Below the pieces are notes generated by a model. It had not been told where the DNA came from. It did no database searches and worked only from the letters and a program-made list of their open reading frames with translations. This document shows, piece after piece, positions 52,930 to 64,000 of a stretch of 64,000 bases of DNA; the stretch's first letter is position 1, and each line of letters begins with the position of its first letter. Source of the DNA: Epiperipatus broadwayi (Eukaryota > Onychophora > Udeonychophora > Euonychophora > Peripatidae); assembly GCA_028023455.1 (NCBI GenBank), contig JAQFVV010000018.1, forward strand, positions 3,809,800-3,873,799, read 5' to 3'. Made by a program: the position numbers and the translations under genes.

Positions 52930-53281
52930 ATTGAAAGTAAATTAATAAGAATATAATAATACAAATACAAACAAATAATAATAAAAAATACAAATAAAAA
53001 TTAAAAATACAATTACAAACAATAATAACTAAAACAAACAAAATATGAAATTCACAAAACCATATAACACTATTTAAAATATTAAATAGTAAACCTAAAT
53101 AGAAAATTCAAACTTCCTAACACTAAACTATTAATAAATAAAATATAAAACCATAAAACAATACAATGCTAGATAAAATCTAAACTTTACCAAAATTATT
53201 ACATGACCATGGTTTCATCTACTAAACAAATAGACCTTCTCAAGTGAAAATCAACTAAAGAAGCAATATATATATATATAT

Positions 53282-55207
53282 TGTAAATATCGATAAGTCG
53301 ATATTATATTTTTTTAAATTGTCATTTGTTATTAAAAAAAAAAATCTCTTTAAGTTGATGTTTACATATGAAATATTTAAATTTTTCTTTTATGTTTATT
53401 AAATATAGTTATTATTTGAAATTATTATTTTATTTATATATATTGATAGTACATCAATATGAACATTTAATTATTAAAATAAATAAGGACATATAAATTG
53501 TTGATTAAAAAAATTATTTTATTTGCAATGATTACTAAATGTAATAAATAATTATTTATGTATATTTTTAAAGATGTCAAATTTTCAATTTAATATTTTA
53601 TATATATATACTTGATATTTTATTTTTATTTTAATGTTAATTGTTTTAAAAAGAGAACATATATAACATGAGTTTTAAAATAGCATCTGCTGGCGCATGG
53701 AACAACAGCAACAACAATAAGGAAGCCATTATTATTATATATTATTATTGGAATAGATATAGAACAAACAACTGAAAAATAAAGATTTTGTTGTACTTTA
53801 GTTCTATAAAATTTACTATTCTTCAAAATACTGAAATAACATATATATCTTATGGTAAATACATAAATTATGGCTTGCTAAGAAAAATATATCGCAGCTA
53901 GGAGCTGCGTCATCACATTCATTTATTCCAAGGCAATTTTCAATGGAACAACTAAAAAAATTCAATGTATAAATTTCGTCGCGTCTGGAGCTGAAATTTG
54001 ATATAGCTATCTTAAATGTATAATCGTTAATTTAATCATAATCTGGAAGTAATAGGAATTGACATGCTGGATTTAATATTTCAATTTGTTTATTTATTTT
54101 TTTAATGAAGGAAATTTTGAAAGGATAAAATATGCATGTGTCTAGGAATTAACAATTTTCTTTAACATAATAGTTTCTTCACCTTCGACAGAATGCATTC
54201 TAATAATAATAGTAAACGGATAAAGAAATAACTCATGGAGTAAATTAACTTTTAAAGGAAAACTAACTAAGGAACTTTTAAAAGGTAGTAAAGAATTTTA
54301 TATGTATAAATATATTTTTGAGATCGATATTTTTGGTTTGTTTATTTTATTTTTCATTATAAAATATAACGTTATATAAATAATCAATTTTAGCATCTTG
54401 TTTTATAATAATATTAAATGTATAACAGATGTTCAGACAATTATCTTAAATAATTTAAAAATCTTAAAATGTAATTTATAGGTTGAAGTTATATATGAAT
54501 TGTTATATTTATATTATAATGGTTAGGCAAAAATATGTCCTTATATATTTAATCTATATATACTTATTACAAGTATATACATATAGTTATTCTTTGTATT
54601 TATATTTAAAACATCAATATTATTTAAAGTTGAACTATAACATAAAATAAAGGATGTACTATTTGTTTTTATAAATAATGCCTTTGTAATTATTTAAAAG
54701 AGCGATACTATATTATTCTTATTTTCTTTTAATGCCAAAGTTATTATTAAATTAATTGAATTTACAATTTAATAAAAGATAATTTCATATTTCATTTATT
54801 ATTTGGTTTGTAGGTCATTTACACATATTATTATTCATTCACATATTTAGAGGTACATAAATTTACATAATTAGATGTGTATATTTGAATTTAGTAAAAG
54901 TCCCTTTGTTTCTGATATATATATTTGATTAGTTAGTCACATCAACCTTAAAAATAAATTATAAAGATAGGTCTCATTGCTTTACATGATTTTAGATTTG
55001 TTTTATGTATAGCTAGCTGGAAGGGCATTTAAACAATTTATTTAAATATAACTGGAATAATTTTGTTTTTCTTCATTCTTTAATTTTAATGGAATACCTA
55101 ATAGACGTTCCATTATATTTAGCTTATCCAATTGTAAGCTACCATATAGTTTCCATTACATTTGGCTAGTCCAATCGTAGGCTACCTAACCTATAGTTTC
55201 CATTACA
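53282..55207. mobile_element. LTR-like repeat, copy 1 (1926 bp)
   Basis: Starts TGTAAATATCGATAAG at the end of an (AT)n tract and ends TTCCATTACA followed by another (AT)n, so the termini form TG...CA with TGTAA/TTACA inverted ends. It aligns along its length with 61165-63284 in the same orientation (for example tttattccaaggcaatttt, ctgatatatatatttgatta). Internal coding is absent, which suits an LTR. With no primer site following, this copy looks like a solo LTR inserted in a microsatellite. Confidence 0.7.
53893..53909. other. Conserved hairpin in LTR-like copy 1
   Basis: CGCAGCT, loop AGG, AGCTGCG. The corresponding site in copy 2 (61764-61779) keeps the stem while one pair changes from T-A to C-G. 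Confidence 0.7.
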
Positions 55208-55242
55208 ATATATATATATATATATATGCAAGCAATGGATTT

Positions 55243-55287
<45 letters not shown>

Positions 55288-56669
55288 CAAACCTTCCCAA
55301 AATTCATTTAAAACACCAACTTCCTTTTATATCACAAGTTTTGGTCAACTAGCACTGTATTCAAATGTTATTTGACTCATAACATGTAAGAGTATAAATA
55401 TAATCTAAAGAGCAAAAGGAACATTTTTGGGCAATATATATATACACATAAAATATTTTCAGATAGGCTGTACAATATTTTCATATTACAATTGTGTTAA
55501 TTTTTTTATTTGTGATATTAATTTTTGTTAAGTATCTTTAATGTATTTTTTTTAGTTCATTTATTCAAATTGATAGATAAAGAAAATATACTAAAAAGTT
55601 TGCATCAACTGTTCTTGTGTACAAATATTTTATAGAAATTTTTTTAACAGTGTTAATTAATTATATTGGAGTTGAATTAGATACAATATTGTATCCAAAT
55701 GCTTATAATTCATTCTGGTGGGTAATTAAAAGATTTGTCTCATGGATATACTTTTTTAAACTATTTTATTTCTTTAGGTATACCAAGATATGTTATCAAA
55801 ATTTAACTGGTAAAGAGTTTTATAATAAAAAATTCTTGCAATTTTTTTTTGTGAAGATTAAAAGTCTCATCTGCAAGCTGATTAAGAAAAATAAATTAAT
55901 TTAGATCAAAGATAAAAGATTACAACATTTTTCTTCTTTGGTGTGGATATAGTGATCAGGGAGAGGGCAGTTGGCAGTCAGAGAGCAGGTAGCAATCAGA
56001 AAGCCAGCAGAGAAAGTCAGTCATCAGACTTAGTGAACAGTTGGTGATTGCACTATAATGCAAATCCAGACAAAAAAAGAATCTTTGGATAACTCTTGGA
56101 ATCTATTTTTGATAGACTTAACAAAAGATTTTAATGCATCCTGAAGAGTTTAGTAAACCAAAGAAAACGGAATGGAAGTTTACCAATTGCATCAGATCTA
56201 AGCTTTAAATAATCACTATGTGAAATGTACTGTTATGATGAACTGTACTTTGCAAGAAAAATAGCTAAATTACGATAATCTGTTTCTCCTGTTTGCTACC
56301 GAACATTTTAATAGAGCTTTGTAAGTGAGGGAATGCCAGAAAATTGCATCTTAGCTTTGAACAAGGGGGAAATGGTCACCATAGAATCAACATTATGTAA
56401 TGCCTCTTATGAATGAATATTGCAGAATCTTTGAAATATTTAGAGAGCAGAAATGAAGTGTACAATTTCCCACCCACCCCCTTTCATTGGTATTAATAAC
56501 AAAAGCACATTTAAATTTATTATTATTATTGTTGTTGTTGTTTTATTTTTGAAATATATCGATTTCAAAATTTGTCCAAATTAAGCTATACATATACGAA
56601 TGTATGTATTGTTTAGAATTAAACAAAAATTTATATATATATATATATATATATAAATTTTAAATAAGT

Positions 56670-56709
<40 letters not shown>

Positions 56710-57428
56710 ACTTATTTAAGAAATTAGTGTATAAGTAAAATTAAACTATATGTATTCAAAAGTATGTATGCATATAGAGTTAGATGAAGATGCATATATT
56801 TTTTGTTTTAATTCTTAATGTGTAGAAAACATGAATTGAAATATATCTTAATTTTTTTTTCCTCTGGTTTAATATTATCGATCAGAATTGGTATTATATA
56901 TCTATATTTTTTATGTATTTATTATTTTATAGGTATGTATTATATGTCCACAAAGTTGTGATAAGAGTGCATATAGTAAAAAACTAATAGAAGGGAGGAA
57001 TATGCTCCTATTGTGGAGTAAAGTATTATAAGGGAAGGGATATTATTTTATTGTGCATTAATATATTATATATTAATTTTTGTGTGTGTGTGTGTGATAT
57101 TTTTTTAGAATTATTATTGTTTTTTTGTTTGTTTCTTTTAATATTTCTAATTAAGATTAAGAAAATAAATGTTTATTGTATTTTATCAAGAACTGATCTT
57201 CAATATTTCACTTATCTTACCTCATAGTTAATGAATTATATGCATATTTACTTTAAATAGGCTATTCATCTTGAGAAATAGAGTAAAAGAGCTAGCATAT
57301 GGTATAACGTATAAAGAATGTTGGATGGGTCTTTCAATAAGAATCTTTTAGGGCATTTTTCTAAGAAAGTGGCATTTAAATCTTATGGGCTTTATAAAAT
57401 GCTCTATTTTGGCCAAGCTTGGATGACT
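55208..57428. other. AT-rich region between LTR-like copies, left part
   Basis: (AT)n tracts at 55207-55227, 55241-55286, 56633-56654 and 56673-56705. The last is bordered by gtacaata and tattgtac. A 95-codon frame at 55617-55904 (MYKYFIEIFLTVL...) is hydrophobic at its start and not recognised. The block 55945-56060 repeats agcagtcagagagcag-like words. Confidence 0.45.
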
Positions 57429-57602
57429 CTGGTAGAGATAGTTATCCAAATTAGGAATTAGGAAATATAACTGGTAACTATCAGATTAATTTCCTTTTTA
57501 ATAATAATAATAATTAGTGAAAATAATTATTTCACTCTGCCTTCTTAGCTAGTTGAGTTACAAGGTTTAAACTCAGTAGTGATAGGTAGAGTAATTCTTG
57601 TT
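57429..57602 (+). repeat. Dispersed repeat, copy 2
   Basis: Matches 49245-49415 in order and orientation. It contains a tRNA-like stretch (cttagctagttgagttacaa followed by ggtttaaactc) that could be a degenerate A box and B box. Confidence 0.7.
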
Positions 57603-58038
57603 ACAGTATATTTATTAATATAAATATTCACATAAATGTTCTGGACATTTATACAGAAAAGATAATTTATATAAATTTAGCTTTTATTCATGCTTAGCAT
57701 GCTTTCAGTATACATATATCATGTTCTGGACATTCATACAAAAAAGGTAATATACAAATTTTAAATTTATCTTTTATTCAGTACAAATGCCCAGAATATT
57801 GATGTGAATATTACAATTACACGGGAAATGGAAAGAAAAGATACCTATGTAGTTTGCCTTCTGAAAAGTTTGTCACCTATTTTATTCTAAATTATCCATT
57901 TTCAGAGGCTTCCAACACATGATATAGACAATTTGGGTGACTCTAAGTTATTGTAATCCGTATTTATGTTTTTTTTTTATTTATTAAAATGATAAAAAAA
58001 TACAAAACTTCAAAGGGTTGTAATTATAAATGTTTTAG

Positions 58039-58039
<1 letters not shown>

Positions 58040-58114
<75 letters not shown>
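58040..58114. repeat. (AT)n microsatellite
   Basis: Uninterrupted alternating AT of about 75 bp. Confidence 0.95.
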
Positions 58115-58117
<3 letters not shown>

Positions 58118-59069
58118 TAAGGAAACTATAACAAAAACGTAAGAACAGACATTACTTTTACTAGCCCATAATTTAGAAATAATTTACTGAAACATACAAA
58201 TATCCAAAGGTTGTAATTAAAAAAAAAAATTAATGTATATTCACTACTTCAGCTATAAACTAATCACAAACAATGTTTTGGAGCCTTTTAACCATGTTCC
58301 TTTCCAAACAGATAGGCACTTCATACATTCTCGCAGATGGCACCACCATTGCATCTCCATTCGCACATAAAGTGTAATATCATGGCCATTTTCATATACT
58401 TTTTAGGCAGGCAATCTTAAAAATATTTCAGTGCATCTTTTTCTGTTAATGAAAGATTTCAAATTTTAATCATATTTACCAAAAATGATAAAGCAAAAAG
58501 AAATGTTAAAAAAAATCAGCAAGAATTAACAAATGTCAATACAAAATAATGTTAATTTTAACCATGTGATATCTATTCACCTCCTGTTAATATTTGGATG
58601 TTATGTTGTGAATGAAATTTATTAAAAAATGTATTCATTTTTTTTAAAATTAACTTTCAATTTAGAATATATTTGTTAATATTTCTTTTTTCAAGTTAAA
58701 AGACTACACAAATTAATTTTAAAAAATTCGAATATATTTTTTCATAAATTCCACTTACAACATAATATCCAAATGTTAATATGATATAAACAGATAGCAT
58801 GTGGTTAAAATTAATGCTGACTTTTTTTTAAACATTTTTTTTTGCATAAAAATAAAATTATTCATCCACAATCTGGTCAAGAAAGGGTATAGAATGGACT
58901 AACACCATATAAATTTGTTGACAAATGGGAAATAAAAATAATCTCAAGGATTGCTTCAGTCAAATGATTAAAGTGTCAGTTTTATTTTTATATAATTACT
59001 TTTTGCCAGCAAAAGCTGAACAAAACTAAAGTGAGTCTCATATATATATATAATCTCTTAATTTATTAT

Positions 59070-59071
<2 letters not shown>

Positions 59072-59146
<75 letters not shown>
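59072..59146. repeat. (AT)n microsatellite
   Basis: Uninterrupted alternating AT of about 75 bp. Confidence 0.95.
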
Positions 59147-59150
<4 letters not shown>

Positions 59151-61164
59151 TATACTAACTTACCTACTCTAAATATTATATATGTTTGCCTAGAGTATGG
59201 TGTATTTATATTATGTGCATTATCTAATTTTTCATTGAGAAATTGGATATAAATAATTAATATTATTAATCATTTCTGTAATTCAACCTTAATGGAGCAT
59301 ATGGAGAAAGGTAATGTAATTTATCATTGCCTAGAAATGCAGTTGCCTTATCAAGGGTTGCATCATTTATTGTTTGAGCAAATAAGATAACATACATGTT
59401 ATTATTACTGAGAAGAGAATGGTTATTGTTGTATAATATTTTTGCTTTATTTATTTTTCATTTATGCATTTCTCACATTAACTGAATAGAGCAATAGTGA
59501 TCAGGAGTTTCATAAACCCCAAAGCTATGATTCAGCACTAACAGGATTTCTATTAAAGGATATAAGTTCAAATCTAGATTGCTAGTGGCAATATTATGGG
59601 TCTTTAATAGTATAACCAGTCCAAAATAATAAATATCCTAGTCACCTTAAGTATCTCTGTGAAAATCTGGAAATATTATTGTTGTGGAATTAGCATATCA
59701 ACTTATAATGTCTCACAGTATGCTCATCATAGTTTATGATTGGGTCAATAGGCCATTGTCTTATATACTTGGAGCTTTTTACCTCTGGTTGTCCAAATAT
59801 GGCATGATCAAAGCATCCTATGTGAAATCAAGTTATAATATGTGTATGGATAAATACTATTTTTAATATTGAATAAATATAATGTCATGTAAAATTTATC
59901 AAATTTATTCTAAATAATAAAACTGCTCTAAGTGCCCTCTTCAATAACATTTTACAATAAAAAAGAGACCACTTCTTACTATATGTTAGATGTTTTTATT
60001 TAGAGTTATTTAGAACAATCACTGTCAGAGAGCCTACAAAATATATAAGTTGATTTAAGTTTGCTTTCTGGCTATTATTGTTCTGAATAACTCTAAATAA
60101 ACATATCCAAAATATGGTAAGAAGTAATAAAAAGTTATTAACATGGCATCTAGAGGGAAGTTCAATTATTATTTAAAATAGACTTCATAAATTTTACATG
60201 ATTATTTATGAACATTTCTTATAGAGATTAATATTATGTACAGTGCCTTAGGTACAGATTTTTATTAGCTAAAACTTTTTTATTAAATATAAATAGTCAA
60301 TTTCCTTTTAGTAATAAATATGAAATCAAGGATAGATTTCAAACAGTAAATATTTTTAATTAGGAGAAGTTTGCCAAATTTTTAGTAAAACAGATTCCAA
60401 ATTGCTCCATTTACTGTATATTTGTGTATTTCAAACAATTTTTTTCTGTTAAACATCTGACACTTATTTTGCTTTATCCTATCATTGAAAATAATAGATA
60501 CTTCATTAGAAATCATTGACTGATGGCTGCCGTGTATAGTTAGAAATCTAATATTGGACTCAAAAGATAACAGTTCCTGAATAAAATCTCAGTAGAATAA
60601 ATTTTTAAAGAAAACTTTGTTTTATCAATTGTCTTGATTACATGAATGCTTGATCAAACATTTCTACTCCAAAGAAACTAACTGTGTAATTATTTTTATA
60701 TAGTAGATAATTATCTGAGTTATGGATAGAGTGCAAGGTATTCTAATACTTTATGGAAGTGATGATCATTTGTATACATTTCAGTCATTTTTCATTATTG
60801 CTCAGCTTTTTTTAAATATAATTTCTATTTTACAATTTTCTAATTATAATAGTCTAGACGATATTAATAAATAAAGAGAACTTGAAGAAGCATTGCAAGT
60901 AATATAAAATTTGATCTTATAAGTGATAATAGAGGTTTTACTATTTACATTATTCAATCTTCATTAACACTAACCCTTTCTGATAGTCTATATTATTTAA
61001 AAGATTGAAAAATGACAGGAAATAAATTTTATACAAAAATAAATTGACTTCGACATGATTTTTGAACATAAAAAAGTGAATTCAATTTTTAAAATAATCA
61101 ATGATATTATTACAAATGTGTAGATGGTGAAATACTTTTTTTTATTTAAAACATATATATATAT

Positions 61165-63284
61165 TGTAAATATCGATAAGTCTATCTATATTTTAAAAAT
61201 TGTCATTTGTTATTAAAAAAATCTCTTTGAGTTGATGTTTATATATGAAGTATTATTATTGTTTATGGTTATTAGGTATAGTTATTGTTTGAAGTTATTA
61301 TTTTATTTATATGTTGATGGTACATCGTTATGAATATTTAATTATTATAAATAAATAAAGACATATAAATTGTTGATTATATAAAAAAAATATTTTATTT
61401 GCGGTGATTATTAAAAAAATGCAATATTATTATTTATGTATATATATATTTTTAAAGCTGTCAAATAAATTTTCAATTTAATATTTTATATATATATGCT
61501 TGATATATATATATTTTTTAATGTTAATTGTTTAAAATAAAACATGTGTAACAATGGTTTTCAAAACAGCATTTGCTAGCACGTGGAACAACAGCAACAA
61601 CAAGAAGAGGCCATTATTATTATTAAGATAGTAATAAAACCAACTGAAGGATAAAAATTTGTTGTATTTTTTTTTCTTTGAAATTACCATTCTTCAGAAT
61701 ATTGGAATAAGATAGATTTCTATGGTAAATACATAAATCATGACAGGCTAATAGAGATATATCGCAGCCAAGAGGCTGCACCATTTCTTTCATTTATTCC
61801 AAGGCAATTTAAAAAGAAAAACTAAGCAAATTTCAATACATGTATTTCATCGCGTCTGAAGCCGAAATTTGACATAGCTATCTGGAATCTATAATGGTCA
61901 ATCTAATAATAATCTGGAGGTAACTAGAATTAATATATTGGATTTAACATTTCAATTTATTTATTTATTTTTCAAGGAAAGAAATTTTAGAAGGATAAAA
62001 ATATACATACATCCAAGAATTGACAATTTTCTCTAACGTGATAGTTTCTTCACTTTAACTAGAATGCATTCTAATATTAAACGGATAAAGAAATAAAACA
62101 ATGGAATAAGTTGACTTTTGAAGGAAAACTAAACAAGTGAATTTTGAAAGGTAGTAAATAATTTTATATGTATAAATGATATATAAATATATTTTTGAGA
62201 TCGATATTCATTTTTTTTTTACTTTTATTTTTCATTATAAAAATATAACGTTTTATAAATATTCAATTCAAGCGTCTTGTTTTCTAACAGCAATAAACGT
62301 TTAACAGGTGTCAAAATTAACACTTAAGTAATTTAAAACCTTAAAGTATGGCTTATAAGTTTGGGTTGCATATGAGTTGTTATGTATATTTTAATAAGTA
62401 AATTTATATTCGCAAATGTTTATTATAAAAATTGTTTTATTATTAATTTATTTCCATTTTTTTTTTAACTTTATATAATGATTCTTATGCATACCAAAAC
62501 AATAATTTATATATATTTGCTGTATATAATATTTTTTTATTTATTATTTTAAATATCTGAAAAATATAAATATGGATTTGTATTTATATTAATACCTACT
62601 TGTTAAGCACAGATATGTCTTTATTTATTTAATATATATACTTATTGCAAGTATATATGTATATTTATTATTTGGGTTTGTATTTAAAACATTGATATTA
62701 CCTAAAATTAAACCATAATATAAAAATAAAGGATGTACTATTTGTTTTATAAGTAATGCCTTTGTAATTTATTTGAAAGTGTATTAATATTTTATTCTTA
62801 TTTTTCTTTTAGTGCCAAAGTCATTATGAAATTAATTGAATTCACAATTTAATAGAGGATAACTACGTATTTCACTTATTATTTAGTCTTTAAGTTACTT
62901 ACACATATTATTATTCATTGATATGTTTAGATATACATAAATTTACATAATAGATGTGTATATTGGATTTAATAGAATTACCTTTGTTTCTGATATATAT
63001 ATTTGATTAGTTAGTCATATCAACCTTGAAAATAAATTATAATGATAGATCTCATTGCTCTGTATGATTTTAGATTTATTTCATGTATAGCTAGTTGGAA
63101 GGGCATATAAACAATTTATTTAAATATAACTGGGATAATTTTGTCTTTCTTCATTTAAATTATACAATTTATTATATTAGGCTTTCTCAACAATTGGATT
63201 CATTTAGATTATATATATTCCATTACGTTTATCATCCAATGTTTGAAGCATTATTTTCTTCTCATATATTGATGTTCCATTACA
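61165..63284. mobile_element. LTR-like repeat, copy 2 (~2.1 kb)
   Basis: Starts TGTAAATATCGATAAG after acatatatatatat and ends TTCCATTACA. Same order of blocks as copy 1: aacaacagcaacaaca, the GCAGC hairpin, tttattccaaggcaattt, cgcgtctgaagccgaaattt, cggataaagaaat, aaggatgtactatttg. Unlike copy 1 it is followed by ttTGG-type sequence resembling a primer-binding site and a tandem array. Copies differ by scattered substitutions and small indels, so insertion was not recent. Confidence 0.7.
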
Positions 63285-63665
63285 TTTGAGGTATAATATG
63301 TTTATATGATATATTGTCCATTACATTTGGCACCACAAACTGTTGGTCCCAGTTAACTGATGATTGGTATAATGGAGTAAAAGTATGTTCCATTACATTT
63401 GGACGCCACAACGTGGTCAGCATAATATGTTCGTTTAATTATTCATTACATTTGGTGTCTCAAAGTTAGGGGCTTGGTTAACTAATGATTATTGTTGCAA
63501 AAGTTCATATGTTTATTTTCATTTGAGATCATATAAAGATACATTCCATTATATTTGGCTTTCCCAATGTTTGGGGCCTTCTTTCTTCAATTTAAATGGA
63601 ATGCAGCAAGTACATTCCATTACATTTGGCGCAACAACTAGGGCTCGAAATAAGCTAATTAGGGC
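63275..63665 (+). repeat. Tandem array of LTR-end/primer-site-like units
   Basis: ttccattacatttgg recurs at about 63275, 63317, 63388, 63443, 63544 and 63615, spaced roughly 40-100 bp. Each is followed by a variant of a GC-richer word such as ggacgccacaacgtggtc, ggcaccacaaactgttgg or ggcgcaacaactaggg, and in two units by gttaactgatgatt or gttaactaatgatt. LTR ends 'CA' followed by TGGCGCC-x-x-A-A-C-G-x-G-G-like primer sites are known in retroelements. Confidence 0.7.
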
Positions 63666-64000
63666 TTGAAATACCCCACATACCTGAGAGATGTGTAGTA
63701 TATATATTGATATGAGATGTATAGTTTAAAGAAAGAGAAGCATTTTTGTGTGTTTAATTTTTTTTTTTATATAAATGGAAATATTTTGGCCTTATGTTTA
63801 GATGGTGATTGTTACTGTTATTGTATTTTTTTAATGATGAAAGATAAATATAGTCATGAAGCAGTTTAATTTCAATTTAAAAATTATATTGATGGTGTTA
63901 AATTATAGCGTAATAATTTTGTCCATATTTGGAAAGTTTATGTTGTAGAAAATCTATAATTTTGAGGGTTAGATTGGATATTTGATTGTTGGAGTTTGGT
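63666..64000. other. Right window edge, nothing recognised
   Basis: If the LTR reading is right, this could be the 5' untranslated leader of an element continuing beyond the window. No open frame of note is visible. Confidence 0.35.

Larger units (their letters stand above)
57603..61164. other. AT-rich region between LTR-like copies, right part
   Basis: (AT)n tracts at 58040-58114 and 59072-59146. A patch of balanced composition at 58260-58420 (including tctcgcagatggcaccacca) is not recognised. A weak tRNA-like B-box word aagttcaaatct occurs near 59565. Confidence 0.45.

Noticed and set aside
55208-61164. Internal region of a single LTR element flanked by the two ~2-kb copies
   Set aside because: No gag, protease, RT or integrase motif in 6 kb, and the copies are considerably diverged.

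Overview
The window is AT-rich, repeat-dense eukaryotic nuclear DNA, by eye roughly three quarters A+T. It carries very long introns, (AT)n, (TG)n and (GATA)n microsatellites, and many relics of Penelope-like elements (PLEs), non-LTR retrotransposons, LTR elements and tRNA-derived SINEs. This suits an invertebrate animal with a large genome, such as a chelicerate, another arthropod or a mollusc. The species cannot be fixed from the sequence. A run of exactly 500 N (37544-38043) is an assembly gap, and the long open frames across it are artefacts.

The one convincing host gene is split into small exons on the minus strand, none of which stands out as an open frame. Five exons at 35691-35762, 33839-33949, 22106-22224, 12093-12211 and 8495-8672 have canonical acceptors and donors. 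They join without breaking the reading frame, and the last ends in a stop codon. The product is the C-terminal guanylate-kinase-like domain of a MAGUK-superfamily scaffold, most like DLG5 and less like ZO or CARMA. The introns are 1.7, 11.6, 9.9 and 3.4 kb and are filled with mobile-element debris. The 5' part of the gene (SH3, PDZ and so on) must lie above 35763, in the gap, or outside the window.

Layout. 1-8494: gene-free flank downstream of the gene, with a 36-bp minisatellite. 8673-12092: last intron, with a 49-bp inverted repeat, three 223-bp tandem units and a Penelope ribozyme-like motif. 12212-22105: intron with a Penelope foldback, a SINE and a nested inverted SINE cluster. 22225-33838: intron with a GIY-YIG relic and two successive LINE relics on the minus strand. 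34848-34985: a complete SINE with target-site duplications, in the 1.7-kb intron. 38951-41003: a ~757-bp (GATA)n tract abutting a Penelope element with inverted ends. 43190-45125: (AT)n tracts and three foldback elements. 48080-52929: RTE-like LINE, gag-like and Penelope N-terminal relics. 53282-55207 and 61165-63284: two same-strand copies of a ~2-kb LTR-like repeat with TGTAA...TTACA ends, the second followed by a tandem array resembling an LTR/primer-binding-site junction.

No rRNA gene, functional tRNA gene, CRISPR array or bacterial feature was seen. Every mobile-element coding region found is broken.
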